Positions 21,689 to 32,525 of a DNA stretch of 64,000 nt are shown piece by piece (position 1 is the first letter of the stretch; each line of letters begins with the position of its first letter). The notes under the pieces were generated by a model. It was given only the letters and a program-made list of their open reading frames with translations, searched no databases and was not told the DNA's origin. Origin of the DNA: Geodermatophilus sabuli (GTDB lineage: Bacteria > Actinomycetota > Actinomycetes > Mycobacteriales > Geodermatophilaceae); contig NZ_OBDO01000003.1 of NCBI RefSeq assembly GCF_900215145.1, forward strand, positions 124,001 through 188,000, written 5' to 3'. Position numbers and translations under genes: made by a program.

Positions 21689-21793
21689 CGCCGGTGGCTC
21701 GCGTGGTGCGGGACAGCGCCCATGCGCGTCTCCTCCTCGGTGGCCGCACCACGCCAGGACCATGGGAGTGATGCCGGTCACACGGACCGTACG

Positions 21794-21834
21794 GGAACGG
21801 CCACCCCCCGCTCAAGCGATGGGGTGGCCGTTCC
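21794..21834. terminator. Hairpin terminator after uvrA
   Basis: Perfect 14-base arms GGAACGGCCACCCC (21794-21807) and GGGGTGGCCGTTCC (21821-21834) enclose a 13-base loop, 16 bases beyond the uvrA stop codon. Confidence 0.85.
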
Positions 21835-21849
21835 GAGGTGCGGCCTGCG

Positions 21850-24741
<2,892 letters not shown>

Positions 24742-24908
24742 GTGTTCCCTGTCGGTCGCTGGAGCGTGGAATGCGGTGTGCGCGGCGCCGGCTCTACCCG
24801 GTGCCGATGTCCCTTCGGAGACAAGCCGTCGCGCTGTGTGCCTGTTCCCCCGGCCGGGCCTCGACCCGCGTGATGCCGGTCATCCGCCCCCGCCGGCACC
24901 CGGGTGGG

Positions 24909-26345
24909 TCAGCCGGGTGCCGCGGGGACGGGCTCGGTGGGGTCGAAGACCGGCGCGTACCGGCGCCACGGCTGCTGGCGCTCCAGCTCTCCGGCGAGCC
25001 AGAGTAGTCGCGCCTCGGCGGCCGGGGGGCCGGCGACCTGGACCGCCAGGGGATGCCCCTCGGGACGGACCCCGGCCGGCAGCACCAGTGCGGGCAGGCC
25101 GGCGAGGTTCCAGGCCGCGGTCCACGGGGCCCACCGCGCGTTGGCCGTGACGTTGGCCAGGAAACCGCGCTCGTGCCACGGGCGGGCGGACAGCGGCGGG
25201 CCCGTCGTCACGGGGGTGAGCAGCACGTCGACGTCGTCGAAGAAGGCGGTCATCCGCTCGCGGAACCGTTCTGCGGTGGCCGGCCGGACCAGGCCGGCCG
25301 CGCGGACGACCCGCCCGATGCGGGCGTGCGTGCGGCTGCGCGGCTGCAGGTCGGCGAGGGCGATGCCGAGGTGCGCGGCGTCGTCGGCGGCGCCGGCCAT
25401 CCAGCGCGCGACCGCGCCGGCCGCCGCGGCGGGCGTGACCGGCGGGTCGCGCCGGACCACGGTGTGCCCGGCGGCGGTGAGCGTGGCGACGGTCCGCTCC
25501 ACGGCGGCGCGGGCCCGGGCGTCGGCGCGGACGCCTGGGAGTGGCGACCGGGTGGAGACGGCGATGCGCAGCGGGCGGCCGGGCCCGGCCGGGGGCGCCG
25601 GCTCCTCCCCCGCCATCACCGCGTGTGCGAGGGCGAGGTCGGCCACCGTCGTGGCCAGCGCCCCGTTGACCGCCATGCCCGACCAGTCGTCGGCGCCGAT
25701 CCCGCCCGGCACCACCCCGCGGCCGGGTTTGAGGGTCACCAGCCCGCAGGCCGCCGCCGGCAACCGCAGGGACCCCATGCCGTCGTTGCCGTGGGCCAGC
25801 GGCACCGAGCCGGAGGCGACCGCCGCGGCACTGCCCCCGGAGCTGCCGGCCGGGGAGCGTGCGGTGTCCCAGGGGTTGCGGCTCACCGCGCCGGGACCGT
25901 CGGTGGAGGCGTAGAGGCACAGCTCGGGCGCCCGGGTGATGCCGACGACGACGGCGCCCGCCGCGCGGAGCCGGGCGACGACGGGGTGGTCGGCGCTCGC
26001 GGGGCGGACGGGGCAGGCCGGCGACCCGTCGGTGCAGGCCTCGCCGGCCACGGCGACGTTGTCCTTGACCGCGACCGGCACCCCGGCCAGCGGCAGCGAG
26101 CCGCGGCGCGGGTCGGCGTCGACGGCGGCGGCCTCGGCGAGCGCGGCGTCCCGGCGGACCACCCGGAAGGCCCCCACCCGGGCCTCGACCGCGTCGAGGT
26201 GCGCGAGGTGGGCGCGCACCACCTCGACCGCCGTCAGCTCCCCCGACCGCACGCGTGCGGCCAGCTCAGTGGCCGGGAGGCCCACGACCGTGCCGGCCCC
26301 ACCATCGACCCGGGCGCCGACCGACAGACCTCCGCTAGCGTCCAT
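24909..26345 (-). CDS. Amidase (amidase signature family)
   Basis: A 478-aa amidase-signature hydrolase that would cleave a C-N amide bond with a Ser-cisSer-Lys triad. The Lys is in GVPVAVKDNVAVAGE near residue 92. The Gly/Ser-rich signature is PAGSSGGSAAAVASGSVPLA, and the nucleophile segment GNDGMGSLRLPAAACGL has Met where a Gly or Ser is usual. The ATG at 26345 is chosen because the longer frame overlaps the divergent gene. Only 48 bases separate it from that gene, so the promoters overlap. GatA is unlikely because gatB and gatC are absent and the protein is shorter in the C-terminal region. Confidence 0.88.
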   Translation of the reverse strand: MDASGGLSVGARVDGGAGTVVGLPATELAARVRSGELTAVEVVRAHLAHLDAVEARVGAFRVVRRDAALAEAAAVDADPRRGSLPLAGVPVAVKDNVAVAGEACTDGSPACPVRPASADHPVVARLRAAGAVVVGITRAPELCLYASTDGPGAVSRNPWDTARSPAGSSGGSAAAVASGSVPLAHGNDGMGSLRLPAAACGLVTLKPGRGVVPGGIGADDWSGMAVNGALATTVADLALAHAVMAGEEPAPPAGPGRPLRIAVSTRSPLPGVRADARARAAVERTVATLTAAGHTVVRRDPPVTPAAAAGAVARWMAGAADDAAHLGIALADLQPRSRTHARIGRVVRAAGLVRPATAERFRERMTAFFDDVDVLLTPVTTGPPLSARPWHERGFLANVTANARWAPWTAAWNLAGLPALVLPAGVRPEGHPLAVQVAGPPAAEARLLWLAGELERQQPWRRYAPVFDPTEPVPAAPG

Positions 26346-26393
26346 GCCGGGACCGTAACCGCGGCCACCGACACTCTCGAACGGAGTCCAGGG

Positions 26394-27062
26394 ATGAGCT
26401 CGGGGACCTACACCGGCGACGTCGAGGTGGGCGGGCCCGCCGACGTCCGGGAGCTGCCGGGGCTGACGATCAGCAAGATCGCGGTCAGCGAGATGGCCAA
26501 CAACGCCTACCTGCTGCGCTGCACCGCGACCGGCGAGGCGCTGCTCGTCGACGCCGCCGCGGAGCCCGAGACGCTGCGCGCGTTCATCGGCGACGCGCCG
26601 CTGCGCACCGTCGTCACCACGCACGGGCACTGGGACCACCACCGCGCCCTCCCCCAGGTCGTCGAGGCGACCGGCGCCACCACCGTGGCCCACCCGGCCG
26701 ACGCCGGCGACCTGCCCGTGCCGGTGCAGCGGCCGGTCGAGCACGGGGACACGGTGCGCGTCGGCGACCAGGTGCTCGAGGTGGTCCACCTGCGCGGTCA
26801 CACGCCCGGCAGCATCGCCCTCGTCTGGCGCGGCCCCGAGGACGCCGGCACGCACGTCTTCACCGGCGACAGCCTCTTCCCCGGCGGGGTCGGCAACACC
26901 CAGCAGGACGCGCAGCGCTTCGCCAGCCTCATCGACGACGTCGAGCAGCGGCTGTTCGGCACGCTGCCCGACGACGCGTGGGTGTACCCGGGGCACGGCA
27001 AGGACACCACGATCGGCGCCGAGCGCCCGCACCTGCCGGAGTGGCGCGCCCGCGGCTGGTGA
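26394..27062 (+). CDS. Metallo-beta-lactamase-fold hydrolase, glyoxalase II-like
   Basis: A 222-aa zinc hydrolase with the HxHxDH motif as THGHWDHH (76-83). Further metal ligands are in the segments LRGHTPGSIAL, GDSLFPGGVGNT and VYPGHGKDTTIG. The order and size match the single-domain glyoxalase-II-like group that hydrolyses thioesters, but the substrate is unknown. The ATG at 26394 follows GGAGTCCAGGG. It is divergent from the amidase, and its 3' end is one base from the stop of a convergent NTF2-like gene. Confidence 0.9.
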   Translation: MSSGTYTGDVEVGGPADVRELPGLTISKIAVSEMANNAYLLRCTATGEALLVDAAAEPETLRAFIGDAPLRTVVTTHGHWDHHRALPQVVEATGATTVAHPADAGDLPVPVQRPVEHGDTVRVGDQVLEVVHLRGHTPGSIALVWRGPEDAGTHVFTGDSLFPGGVGNTQQDAQRFASLIDDVEQRLFGTLPDDAWVYPGHGKDTTIGAERPHLPEWRARGW

Positions 27063-27063
27063 G

Positions 27064-27492
27064 TCAGCCGGCGGGCAGGTGCCCCAGCTGGGTCAGCACC
27101 GTCAGGTTGTCCCAGGTCACCCACCACTCGGCGATCCGGCCGTCGGCGACCCGGAGGACACCGGCGAAGTCGAACGTGGCCCGCTTCCCCGACGGGGGGA
27201 ACGGCCCCAGCTGTCCTGTCTGCGTGCCCTCGTAGGTGGCCCAGACGGCGGCCCAGTCGCCGTCCACCAGGACCCGGGTGAACGTCTGGGTGTTGTCGGG
27301 GAAGGCCGCGGCGTCCTGCCGGAGGACGTCCCGGAACTGCTCCCGGTCGGCGACGGGCAGCTGCGGGGTCGCCTCGCTGCGACGGACGAAGTCGGCGGCG
27401 AGCAGCTCGTCGAGCAGGTCCAGCTGGCGCGTGTTGATCGCGTCCTCCAGCCGACGCACCAGGGTCCGGATCTCCTCGGCACGGCTGACCAT
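27064..27492 (-). CDS. SnoaL/NTF2-like protein
   Basis: A 142-aa single-domain protein of the SnoaL-like polyketide-cyclase/ester-cyclase group. The pattern is EIRTLVRRLEDAINTRQLDLLDELLAADFVRRS, then the central strands VLVDGDWAAVWATYEGTQTG and the C-terminal DFAGVLRVADGRIAEWWVTWDN. These match the cone-shaped NTF2-like fold. Members are often small-molecule binding proteins or uncharacterised isomerases, and the function here is unknown. No operon partner is evident. Confidence 0.8.
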   Translation of the reverse strand: MVSRAEEIRTLVRRLEDAINTRQLDLLDELLAADFVRRSEATPQLPVADREQFRDVLRQDAAAFPDNTQTFTRVLVDGDWAAVWATYEGTQTGQLGPFPPSGKRATFDFAGVLRVADGRIAEWWVTWDNLTVLTQLGHLPAG

Positions 27493-27678
27493 CGTCGTGA
27501 CCTCCCGTCGGCACCGCGGCTGCGGTCGCGGCCTGCCTAGCCGCTGCGGCGGGCAGCCACCAGACGGCGGTGCGCCGACGGCCGGTGCACCGCCGGGCGA
27601 CCCGGCGAGCCCTCACCCGACCGGCGTCACTCCGTCGCCGGCCCGGCCGGTGACCGGCTGCCACCGGCCGGCTGAGGG

Positions 27679-27966
27679 CTACTCCTCGTCGTCCTCGAAG
27701 GCGGCGACCAGTTCGTCGGCGGTGCAGGCGACGTGCAGCGGCACGATCGACACCGTCCACCCCGGACGCCGCTCGTCGACGTCGAGCGCGAGGTCCCACG
27801 CCGCACGGGCGCTGAGCGGGCCGAAGCAGGCGTCGTCCCCGTCCTCGGCGACGGCGACCTCGACCAGCCAGGTGTCGGAGAGGTCGGCCGCCAGTTCGGC
27901 GAAGTCGGGGTCGGTGCCGTCCTCGGGCTCGGGCGAGTCGGCCGCGACGGGGTAGATGAGCGCCAT
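27679..27966 (-). CDS. Hypothetical acidic protein (95 aa)
   Basis: A 95-aa acidic soluble protein beginning MALIYPVAADSPEPEDGTDPD and ending ELVAAFEDDEE. The middle part WLVEVAVAEDGDDACFGPLSARAAWDLALDVDERRPGWTV looks like a folded alpha/beta domain. I do not recognise a family. It lies 17 bases downstream of the SDR gene on the same strand and may be cotranscribed with it. Confidence 0.6.
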   Translation of the reverse strand: MALIYPVAADSPEPEDGTDPDFAELAADLSDTWLVEVAVAEDGDDACFGPLSARAAWDLALDVDERRPGWTVSIVPLHVACTADELVAAFEDDEE

Positions 27967-27983
27967 GGCTCACCCTCTCAGAG

Positions 27984-28745
27984 TCACAGTTGGATGCCGC
28001 GCGTGAGGGCACCGTCCACGACGAGGTTCGTGCCGGTCGTGAAGCTGGAGACCGGGCTGGACAGGAAGACGACCGCCTTGGCCATCTCCTCCGGCTTCCC
28101 CATCCGGCCGGTGGGGTTCAGCGCCAGCGAGTCGGCGAAGAGCTCCGGCTGCCCCCGCTCGATGCCCTGCCAGAAGCCGCCCTCGAAGTAGGTGTTGCCG
28201 GGGGAGACGACGTTGGCCCGGACGCCGCGGCCGGCGAGCTGGAACGCCAGGCCCGAGATGTAGCCGACGATCGCGGTCTTCATCGTCCCGTACGGGCCGG
28301 AGGCGAAGTCGGACTCGCGGCCGGAGACGCTGGAGATCGCCACGATCGAGCCGCGCCGGCTGGCCTCCAGGTGCGGCAGGGCGGCGGTGACCAGCCGCAC
28401 CGTGTGCATGAGGTCGACCTCGAAGGAGGCGTACCAGTTCTCCTCCCCCGGGCCGGCCGCCAGGGCGCTGACGTTGGCGACGACGGCGTCCAGGCCACCC
28501 AGCCGGCCGGCGGCGTCCTCCACCCAGGAGGTGAGCGCCGCGCCGTCACGCACGTCGAGCCGGACGCCGGTGGCGCGCCCGCCGCGCTCGGCGACGGCCT
28601 TCTCGGTCGCCTCGATCTCGGCGGTGTCGCGGGCGCAGAACTCCACGACGGCACCCTCGTAGACGAACGCGTCGACGATCGCGCGTCCGATGCCACGGGT
28701 GCCGCCGGTGACGAGCACGCGGGAGCCGGTCAGCTGCAGGTCCAC
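27984..28745 (-). CDS. Short-chain dehydrogenase/reductase
   Basis: A 253-aa classical SDR. The cofactor motif TGGTRGIG is at 13-20, an Asp in VRLDVRD near 64 marks the second binding site, and the catalytic set is Ser139-Tyr152-Lys156 (AISSVSGRESDFASGPYGTMK region). The usual NNAG is NVSA here. The C-terminal PEEMAKAVVFLSSPVSSFTTG and NLVVDGALTRG are typical. The FabG-like overall shape gives no substrate. It is 20 bases downstream of the acetamidase/formamidase gene on the same strand, so the two could form an operon with the hydroxy-acid oxidase. Confidence 0.88.
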   Translation of the reverse strand: MDLQLTGSRVLVTGGTRGIGRAIVDAFVYEGAVVEFCARDTAEIEATEKAVAERGGRATGVRLDVRDGAALTSWVEDAAGRLGGLDAVVANVSALAAGPGEENWYASFEVDLMHTVRLVTAALPHLEASRRGSIVAISSVSGRESDFASGPYGTMKTAIVGYISGLAFQLAGRGVRANVVSPGNTYFEGGFWQGIERGQPELFADSLALNPTGRMGKPEEMAKAVVFLSSPVSSFTTGTNLVVDGALTRGIQL

Positions 28746-28764
28746 GGGGTTCCTCCTGGAGGGG

Positions 28765-29766
28765 TCAGAGCAGGGTCGCTGCGCGGCGGCGCAGGTCGTC
28801 GTGCAGCCCGCCGTAGGCCGTGGCCCGAGGCAGGAGGGACTTGCGGGCCTTCACCACGGCGCTGTAGTTGGCGTCGACCACGTTGGCGATGGGCACCTCG
28901 CTGATCTGCGAGAGCAGCTGGTAGGCGTCCATCGGGTGCAGCCCGTAGAGCTCGCCGAACCAGCGCACCAGCTCCACCTGACCGATCCGCCAGGCGTCCT
29001 CCAGCGGCCGGCTGGAGCCGACGGTCATCCAGTGCGTGTCGTCCTCGAGGCGCGGCCACAGCGGCGCCCCGCCCTTGACGAGCTCGACGATCAGGGTGGT
29101 GGTCATCGCGCCCTCGACGGCGGTCCCGCACGCCTCGCCCTCACCCTGCCGGTAGTGCCCGTCGCCGACGGAGAACAGCGCTCCCTCGACGTTCACGCCG
29201 AGGAAGCAGGTGGCGCCCGGGCGCATCTGCGGGGTGTCCATGTTGCCGCCGAAGCGCTCGGGGACCAGCGAGCTGCGGACCTCACCGCCGGGCGGGGCCA
29301 CTCCGACGGTGCCGAGCATCGGCTCGACCGGGAGGGCGATCTGCAGGTCGGTGTGCTGCGCGGCGAAGGTGACGGTGTTGGCGGCGCGGTCCAGCTCGTA
29401 GATCCAGGTGGTGTCCGGGAGGGGGTCCTGCAGTGTCGCCGTCCGGTCGGTGCTGGTGAGCCCGCCGAAGAACGGGATCGCCGCCGAGGCACCCCAGTCG
29501 CGGGCCGGCTCCATGGCCACGAAGTGCAGCGCGAGGGTGTCCCCGGGCTCGGCGCCCTCCACGTGGAAGGGGCCGGTCTGCGGGTTCACGAAGCGCAGGT
29601 CGACCTTCTCGCTGGACAGGTCGGTGGTCTTCTGCAGCGCCCCGCAGAAGGCGTCGTCGGACCACAGGCGCAGCGCCGTCCCGGGGGTCACGCGGCGCAG
29701 CGGGGCCACGCCGCCGAAGGTGAACGCGTACTGCTCGAACGTGGGCACGACCTCGACGACGTCCAT
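28765..29766 (-). CDS. Acetamidase/formamidase family protein
   Basis: A 333-aa metal-dependent amidohydrolase of the FmdA/AmdA family, expected to hydrolyse formamide, acetamide or a similar small amide to ammonia and an acid. It contains SSEKVDLRFVNPQTGPFHVEGAEPGDTLAL near the N-terminus, FGGNMDTPQMRPGATCFLGV and the key GDGHYRQGEGEACG near residues 203-216. The ATG at 29766 gives MDVVEVVPTFEQYAFTFGG; the frame extends upstream only over the neighbour. It sits between the SDR and the FMN-dependent oxidase, all on the - strand with gaps of about 20 bases. Confidence 0.88.
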   Translation of the reverse strand: MDVVEVVPTFEQYAFTFGGVAPLRRVTPGTALRLWSDDAFCGALQKTTDLSSEKVDLRFVNPQTGPFHVEGAEPGDTLALHFVAMEPARDWGASAAIPFFGGLTSTDRTATLQDPLPDTTWIYELDRAANTVTFAAQHTDLQIALPVEPMLGTVGVAPPGGEVRSSLVPERFGGNMDTPQMRPGATCFLGVNVEGALFSVGDGHYRQGEGEACGTAVEGAMTTTLIVELVKGGAPLWPRLEDDTHWMTVGSSRPLEDAWRIGQVELVRWFGELYGLHPMDAYQLLSQISEVPIANVVDANYSAVVKARKSLLPRATAYGGLHDDLRRRAATLL

Positions 29767-29789
29767 GCCGCACCCTAGGAACCCGCAGC

Positions 29790-31025
29790 TCAGTCCGGCA
29801 ACCACTCCGCCCCGGGCCGCAACCGGACCCGGTCCGGGGTCAGCTCCGCCACCGACGGGACGCCGAGCAGCTGCAGCGTGCGGGCGATCTCCGCGGCCAG
29901 GATGTCGGTGGCCCGCTGCACCCCGCGCTCGCCGCCGGCCATGAGCCCGTACAGGTAGGCCCGGCCGACGAGACAGGCCCGCGCCCCGAGGGCCACCGCC
30001 GCCACGACGTCGGCCCCGTCGAGGATGCCGCCGTCCAGGTAGACCTCCGCGCGGTCGCCGACGGCGGCGACGACCGCGGGCAGCTCGGCCAGCGGCGTGG
30101 GCGCGCGGTCCAGCTGCCGGCCGCCGTGGTTGGAGACGACGACCGCGTCGGCGCCGGCGTCCACGACCGCTCGGGCGTCGTCGGCCGTCTGCACGCCCTT
30201 GACCACCAGCGCGCCGGACCAGCGCGCCCGCAGGTCCGCGACGTCGGCGAGGGTCGCGGCCGGCTCGAAGACGCGGTCGGCGAGCTCGGCGACCGTGCCG
30301 CCCCAGGAGCGCAGCGAGGCGAACTCCAGGGGCTCGGTGGTGAGCAGGTCGACCCACCAGCGCGGGTGGACGGCGGCGTTGGCCATCGTCTTCAGGGTGA
30401 GCGCCGGCGGGATGGTGAAGCCGTTGCGCACGTCGCGCAGCCGCGGCCCGGCGACCGGGGTGTCGACGGTCAGCACCAGCGCCTCGTAGCCGGCCGCGGC
30501 CGCCCGCTCCACCAGCCCCTCGCTGGCCTCGCGGTCGCGCCACAGGTAGAGCTGGAACCACTTGCGCGCGCCGGGCGCCGCGTCGGCCAGCGCCTCGATC
30601 GTCGTCGTCCCCATGGTCGACAGCGCGTGCGGGATGCCGACCCGCTGCGCCACCCGCCCCACGGCCGGCTCGCCCTCGGTGTGCATCAGCCGGGTGAAGC
30701 CGGTCGGGGCGAAGACCAGCGGCAGCGCGGAGGGGCGGCCGAGGACGGTCGTGGACGGGTCGACGACGGAGACGTCGCGCAGCACGCTGGGGCGGAACTC
30801 CAGGCGCGCGAACGCCTCACGGGAGCGCCGCAGGCTGGTCTCGGCACCCGCGGCGCCGTCGGTGTAGTCGAAGACCGCGCGCGGCACCCGCCGCCGGGCG
30901 ATCTCCCGCAGGTCGCCGACGGTCGCGGCCGCGGCCAGTCGGCGGTCGGTCGCGTCGCCCGGCAGCCGGCGCGGCCGGATCAGCTCGCGCAGCTCCGACC
31001 AGCGGGGCACCCGGCGATCGACCAC
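29790..31025 (-). CDS. FMN-dependent alpha-hydroxy-acid oxidase/dehydrogenase
   Basis: A 411-aa TIM-barrel flavoprotein of the lactate dehydrogenase/glycolate oxidase family. It shows RRRVPRAVFDYTDGAAG near 45-60, LPLVFAPTGFTRLMHTEGE near 101-119, the FMN-contacting Lys in VVKGV near 276, and the catalytic SNHGGRQLD at 298-306 with His300, followed by LDGGILDG and VGRAYLYGL. It would oxidise an alpha-hydroxy acid such as lactate or mandelate to the keto acid; which one is not predictable. It heads the possible oxidase-formamidase-SDR operon and is divergent from the PHB-depolymerase-like gene. Confidence 0.9.
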   Translation of the reverse strand: MVDRRVPRWSELRELIRPRRLPGDATDRRLAAAATVGDLREIARRRVPRAVFDYTDGAAGAETSLRRSREAFARLEFRPSVLRDVSVVDPSTTVLGRPSALPLVFAPTGFTRLMHTEGEPAVGRVAQRVGIPHALSTMGTTTIEALADAAPGARKWFQLYLWRDREASEGLVERAAAAGYEALVLTVDTPVAGPRLRDVRNGFTIPPALTLKTMANAAVHPRWWVDLLTTEPLEFASLRSWGGTVAELADRVFEPAATLADVADLRARWSGALVVKGVQTADDARAVVDAGADAVVVSNHGGRQLDRAPTPLAELPAVVAAVGDRAEVYLDGGILDGADVVAAVALGARACLVGRAYLYGLMAGGERGVQRATDILAAEIARTLQLLGVPSVAELTPDRVRLRPGAEWLPD

Positions 31026-31151
31026 GTCGTCCTCCTCCGTCTCGGTGTGTGGCCCACCCTGCCAGCCCCGCGGGACCCGTGTGACGGGAGGGACGACGCG
31101 CCCGCCGCCGTCGCGCGCTGGACGCGAACGGCGGTTAACGTCCCCGTGACC

Positions 31152-31165
31152 GTGACGTGCGTCAC
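31152..31165. promoter_or_regulatory. CRP/GlxR-like palindrome upstream of the PHB depolymerase-like gene
   Basis: GTGACGTGCGTCAC fits GTGA-N6-TCAC, the core of cAMP-receptor-protein sites (GlxR in actinobacteria). It ends 35 bases before the ATG at 31201 and lies in the gap between divergent genes. Confidence 0.45.
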
Positions 31166-31200
31166 CGTCGATGCCGCACCAGAGAACAGGACGGGTCCCG

Positions 31201-32439
31201 ATGCTCTACACCGCCTACGAGATCAACCGCCGGGCGGGCGCCCCCGTGGTCGCTGCCTCCGGGCTCACCGCCCGCGCGCTGTCGGCGCTCCCGCCCCGGC
31301 TCGGCGGTGCCCCACCGGTGCGGCACCTGAGGGCGGCCTGCGACATCGTCGCGAGATCGCGGCCCACGCACGACCGCCCCGAGTACGGCATCGACGCGGT
31401 GCTGACCGGTGGCCGCAGCGCGGCGGTCTCCGAGCACCCGGTCAGCTCCACCCCGTTCGCCACGCTGCTGCACTTCCGCAAGCCGACGGTGACCGGGCAG
31501 CCTCCGGTGCTCGTGGTGGGGCCGATGTCGGGGCACTTCACCACCCTCATCCGGCCGACCATCCGCACCCTGCTCGCCGACCACGACGTGTACGTCCTGG
31601 ACTGGCACAACGCCCGGGACGTCCCGGCGTCGGAGGGGCCGTTCGGGTTGGACGAGTACATCGAGCACGTCATGGACGCGCTGCGGCTGCTCGGGCCGGG
31701 GGCGAACGTCGTGGCCGTCTGCCAGCCCGCCGTCCCGGTGCTCGCCGCCGTCGCGCTGCTCGCCGCGGCGGACGACGACGCCCAGCCCGCCACGCTCACC
31801 CTCATGGCCGGGCCGATCGACACCCGCGTGAACCCGAACCGGATCAACGAGACGGCCGGCAAGCAGCCGCTGTCGGTTTACGAGCGGCGGCTGATCACCA
31901 CCGTGCCGCGGCGCTACGCCGGCGCCGGCCGGCGGGTCTACCCGGGCGTCGTCCAGCTGACGGCGTTCATGTCGATGAACCCCCGCCGCCACCTCGGCGC
32001 CCACGCGCAGCTCTACCGCGACCTGGTCACCGGCAACGCGGAGCGGGCGGCCTCGACCCGCGCCTTCTACGACGAGTACGGCGCGGTCATGGACGTCCCG
32101 GCCGAGTTCTACCTCGAGACGGTGGGCCGCATCTTCCAGGAGCACCACCTGGCCACCGGCCGGTTCACCTGGCGCGGGCAGCCGGTCGACCCGGCGGCGA
32201 TCCGGCGGACGGCGCTGCTGACCGTCGAGGGCGCCCGCGACGACATCTGCTCCCCCGGCCAGACCGAGGCCGCGCACGACCTGTGCTCCGGCATCCCGGC
32301 GGCGCACAAGCGACACCACCTGCAGGAGGGCGTCGGCCACTACGGCGTCTTCAGCGGGTCCCGCTGGGAAGCCGAGGTGTACCCGGTGCTGCGCGACTTC
32401 GTCGCCGAGCACGCCGGCGAGCAGGCCGCCACCGGCTGA
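31201..32439 (+). CDS. phaZ: Polyhydroxyalkanoate depolymerase, intracellular type
   Basis: A 412-aa alpha/beta hydrolase of the intracellular PHB depolymerase family, which mobilises stored polyhydroxybutyrate. The ATG at 31201 gives MLYTAYEINR, like the family's MLY-AYE start; an in-frame ATG at 31171 would add ten poorly placed residues. The nucleophile is Cys174 in VCQPAVPVLAA, a hallmark of this group in place of Ser. Asp347 or Asp348 (ARDDICSPGQT) and His380 (GVGHYGVFSG) complete the triad. No synthase gene is in the window, so the polymer link rests on family membership. The gene is convergent with the S9 peptidase, with a shared terminator between. Confidence 0.87.
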   Translation: MLYTAYEINRRAGAPVVAASGLTARALSALPPRLGGAPPVRHLRAACDIVARSRPTHDRPEYGIDAVLTGGRSAAVSEHPVSSTPFATLLHFRKPTVTGQPPVLVVGPMSGHFTTLIRPTIRTLLADHDVYVLDWHNARDVPASEGPFGLDEYIEHVMDALRLLGPGANVVAVCQPAVPVLAAVALLAAADDDAQPATLTLMAGPIDTRVNPNRINETAGKQPLSVYERRLITTVPRRYAGAGRRVYPGVVQLTAFMSMNPRRHLGAHAQLYRDLVTGNAERAASTRAFYDEYGAVMDVPAEFYLETVGRIFQEHHLATGRFTWRGQPVDPAAIRRTALLTVEGARDDICSPGQTEAAHDLCSGIPAAHKRHHLQEGVGHYGVFSGSRWEAEVYPVLRDFVAEHAGEQAATG

Positions 32440-32457
32440 CCCCGGGCGCCCCATCGA

Positions 32458-32515
32458 GGTGTGGGGAGCAGTTCCCCCGGCCTGGCGCCCAGGACGGGGA
32501 GTTGCTCCCCACACC
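32458..32515. terminator. Bidirectional terminator between phaZ and S9 peptidase genes
   Basis: Arms 32458-32477 and 32496-32515 are 20 bases each with two mismatches (GGTGTGGGGAGCA paired to TGCTCCCCACACC at the base), around an 18-base loop, between convergent stops at 32439 and 32526. Confidence 0.8.
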
Positions 32516-32525
32516 GCAGGGAGGC

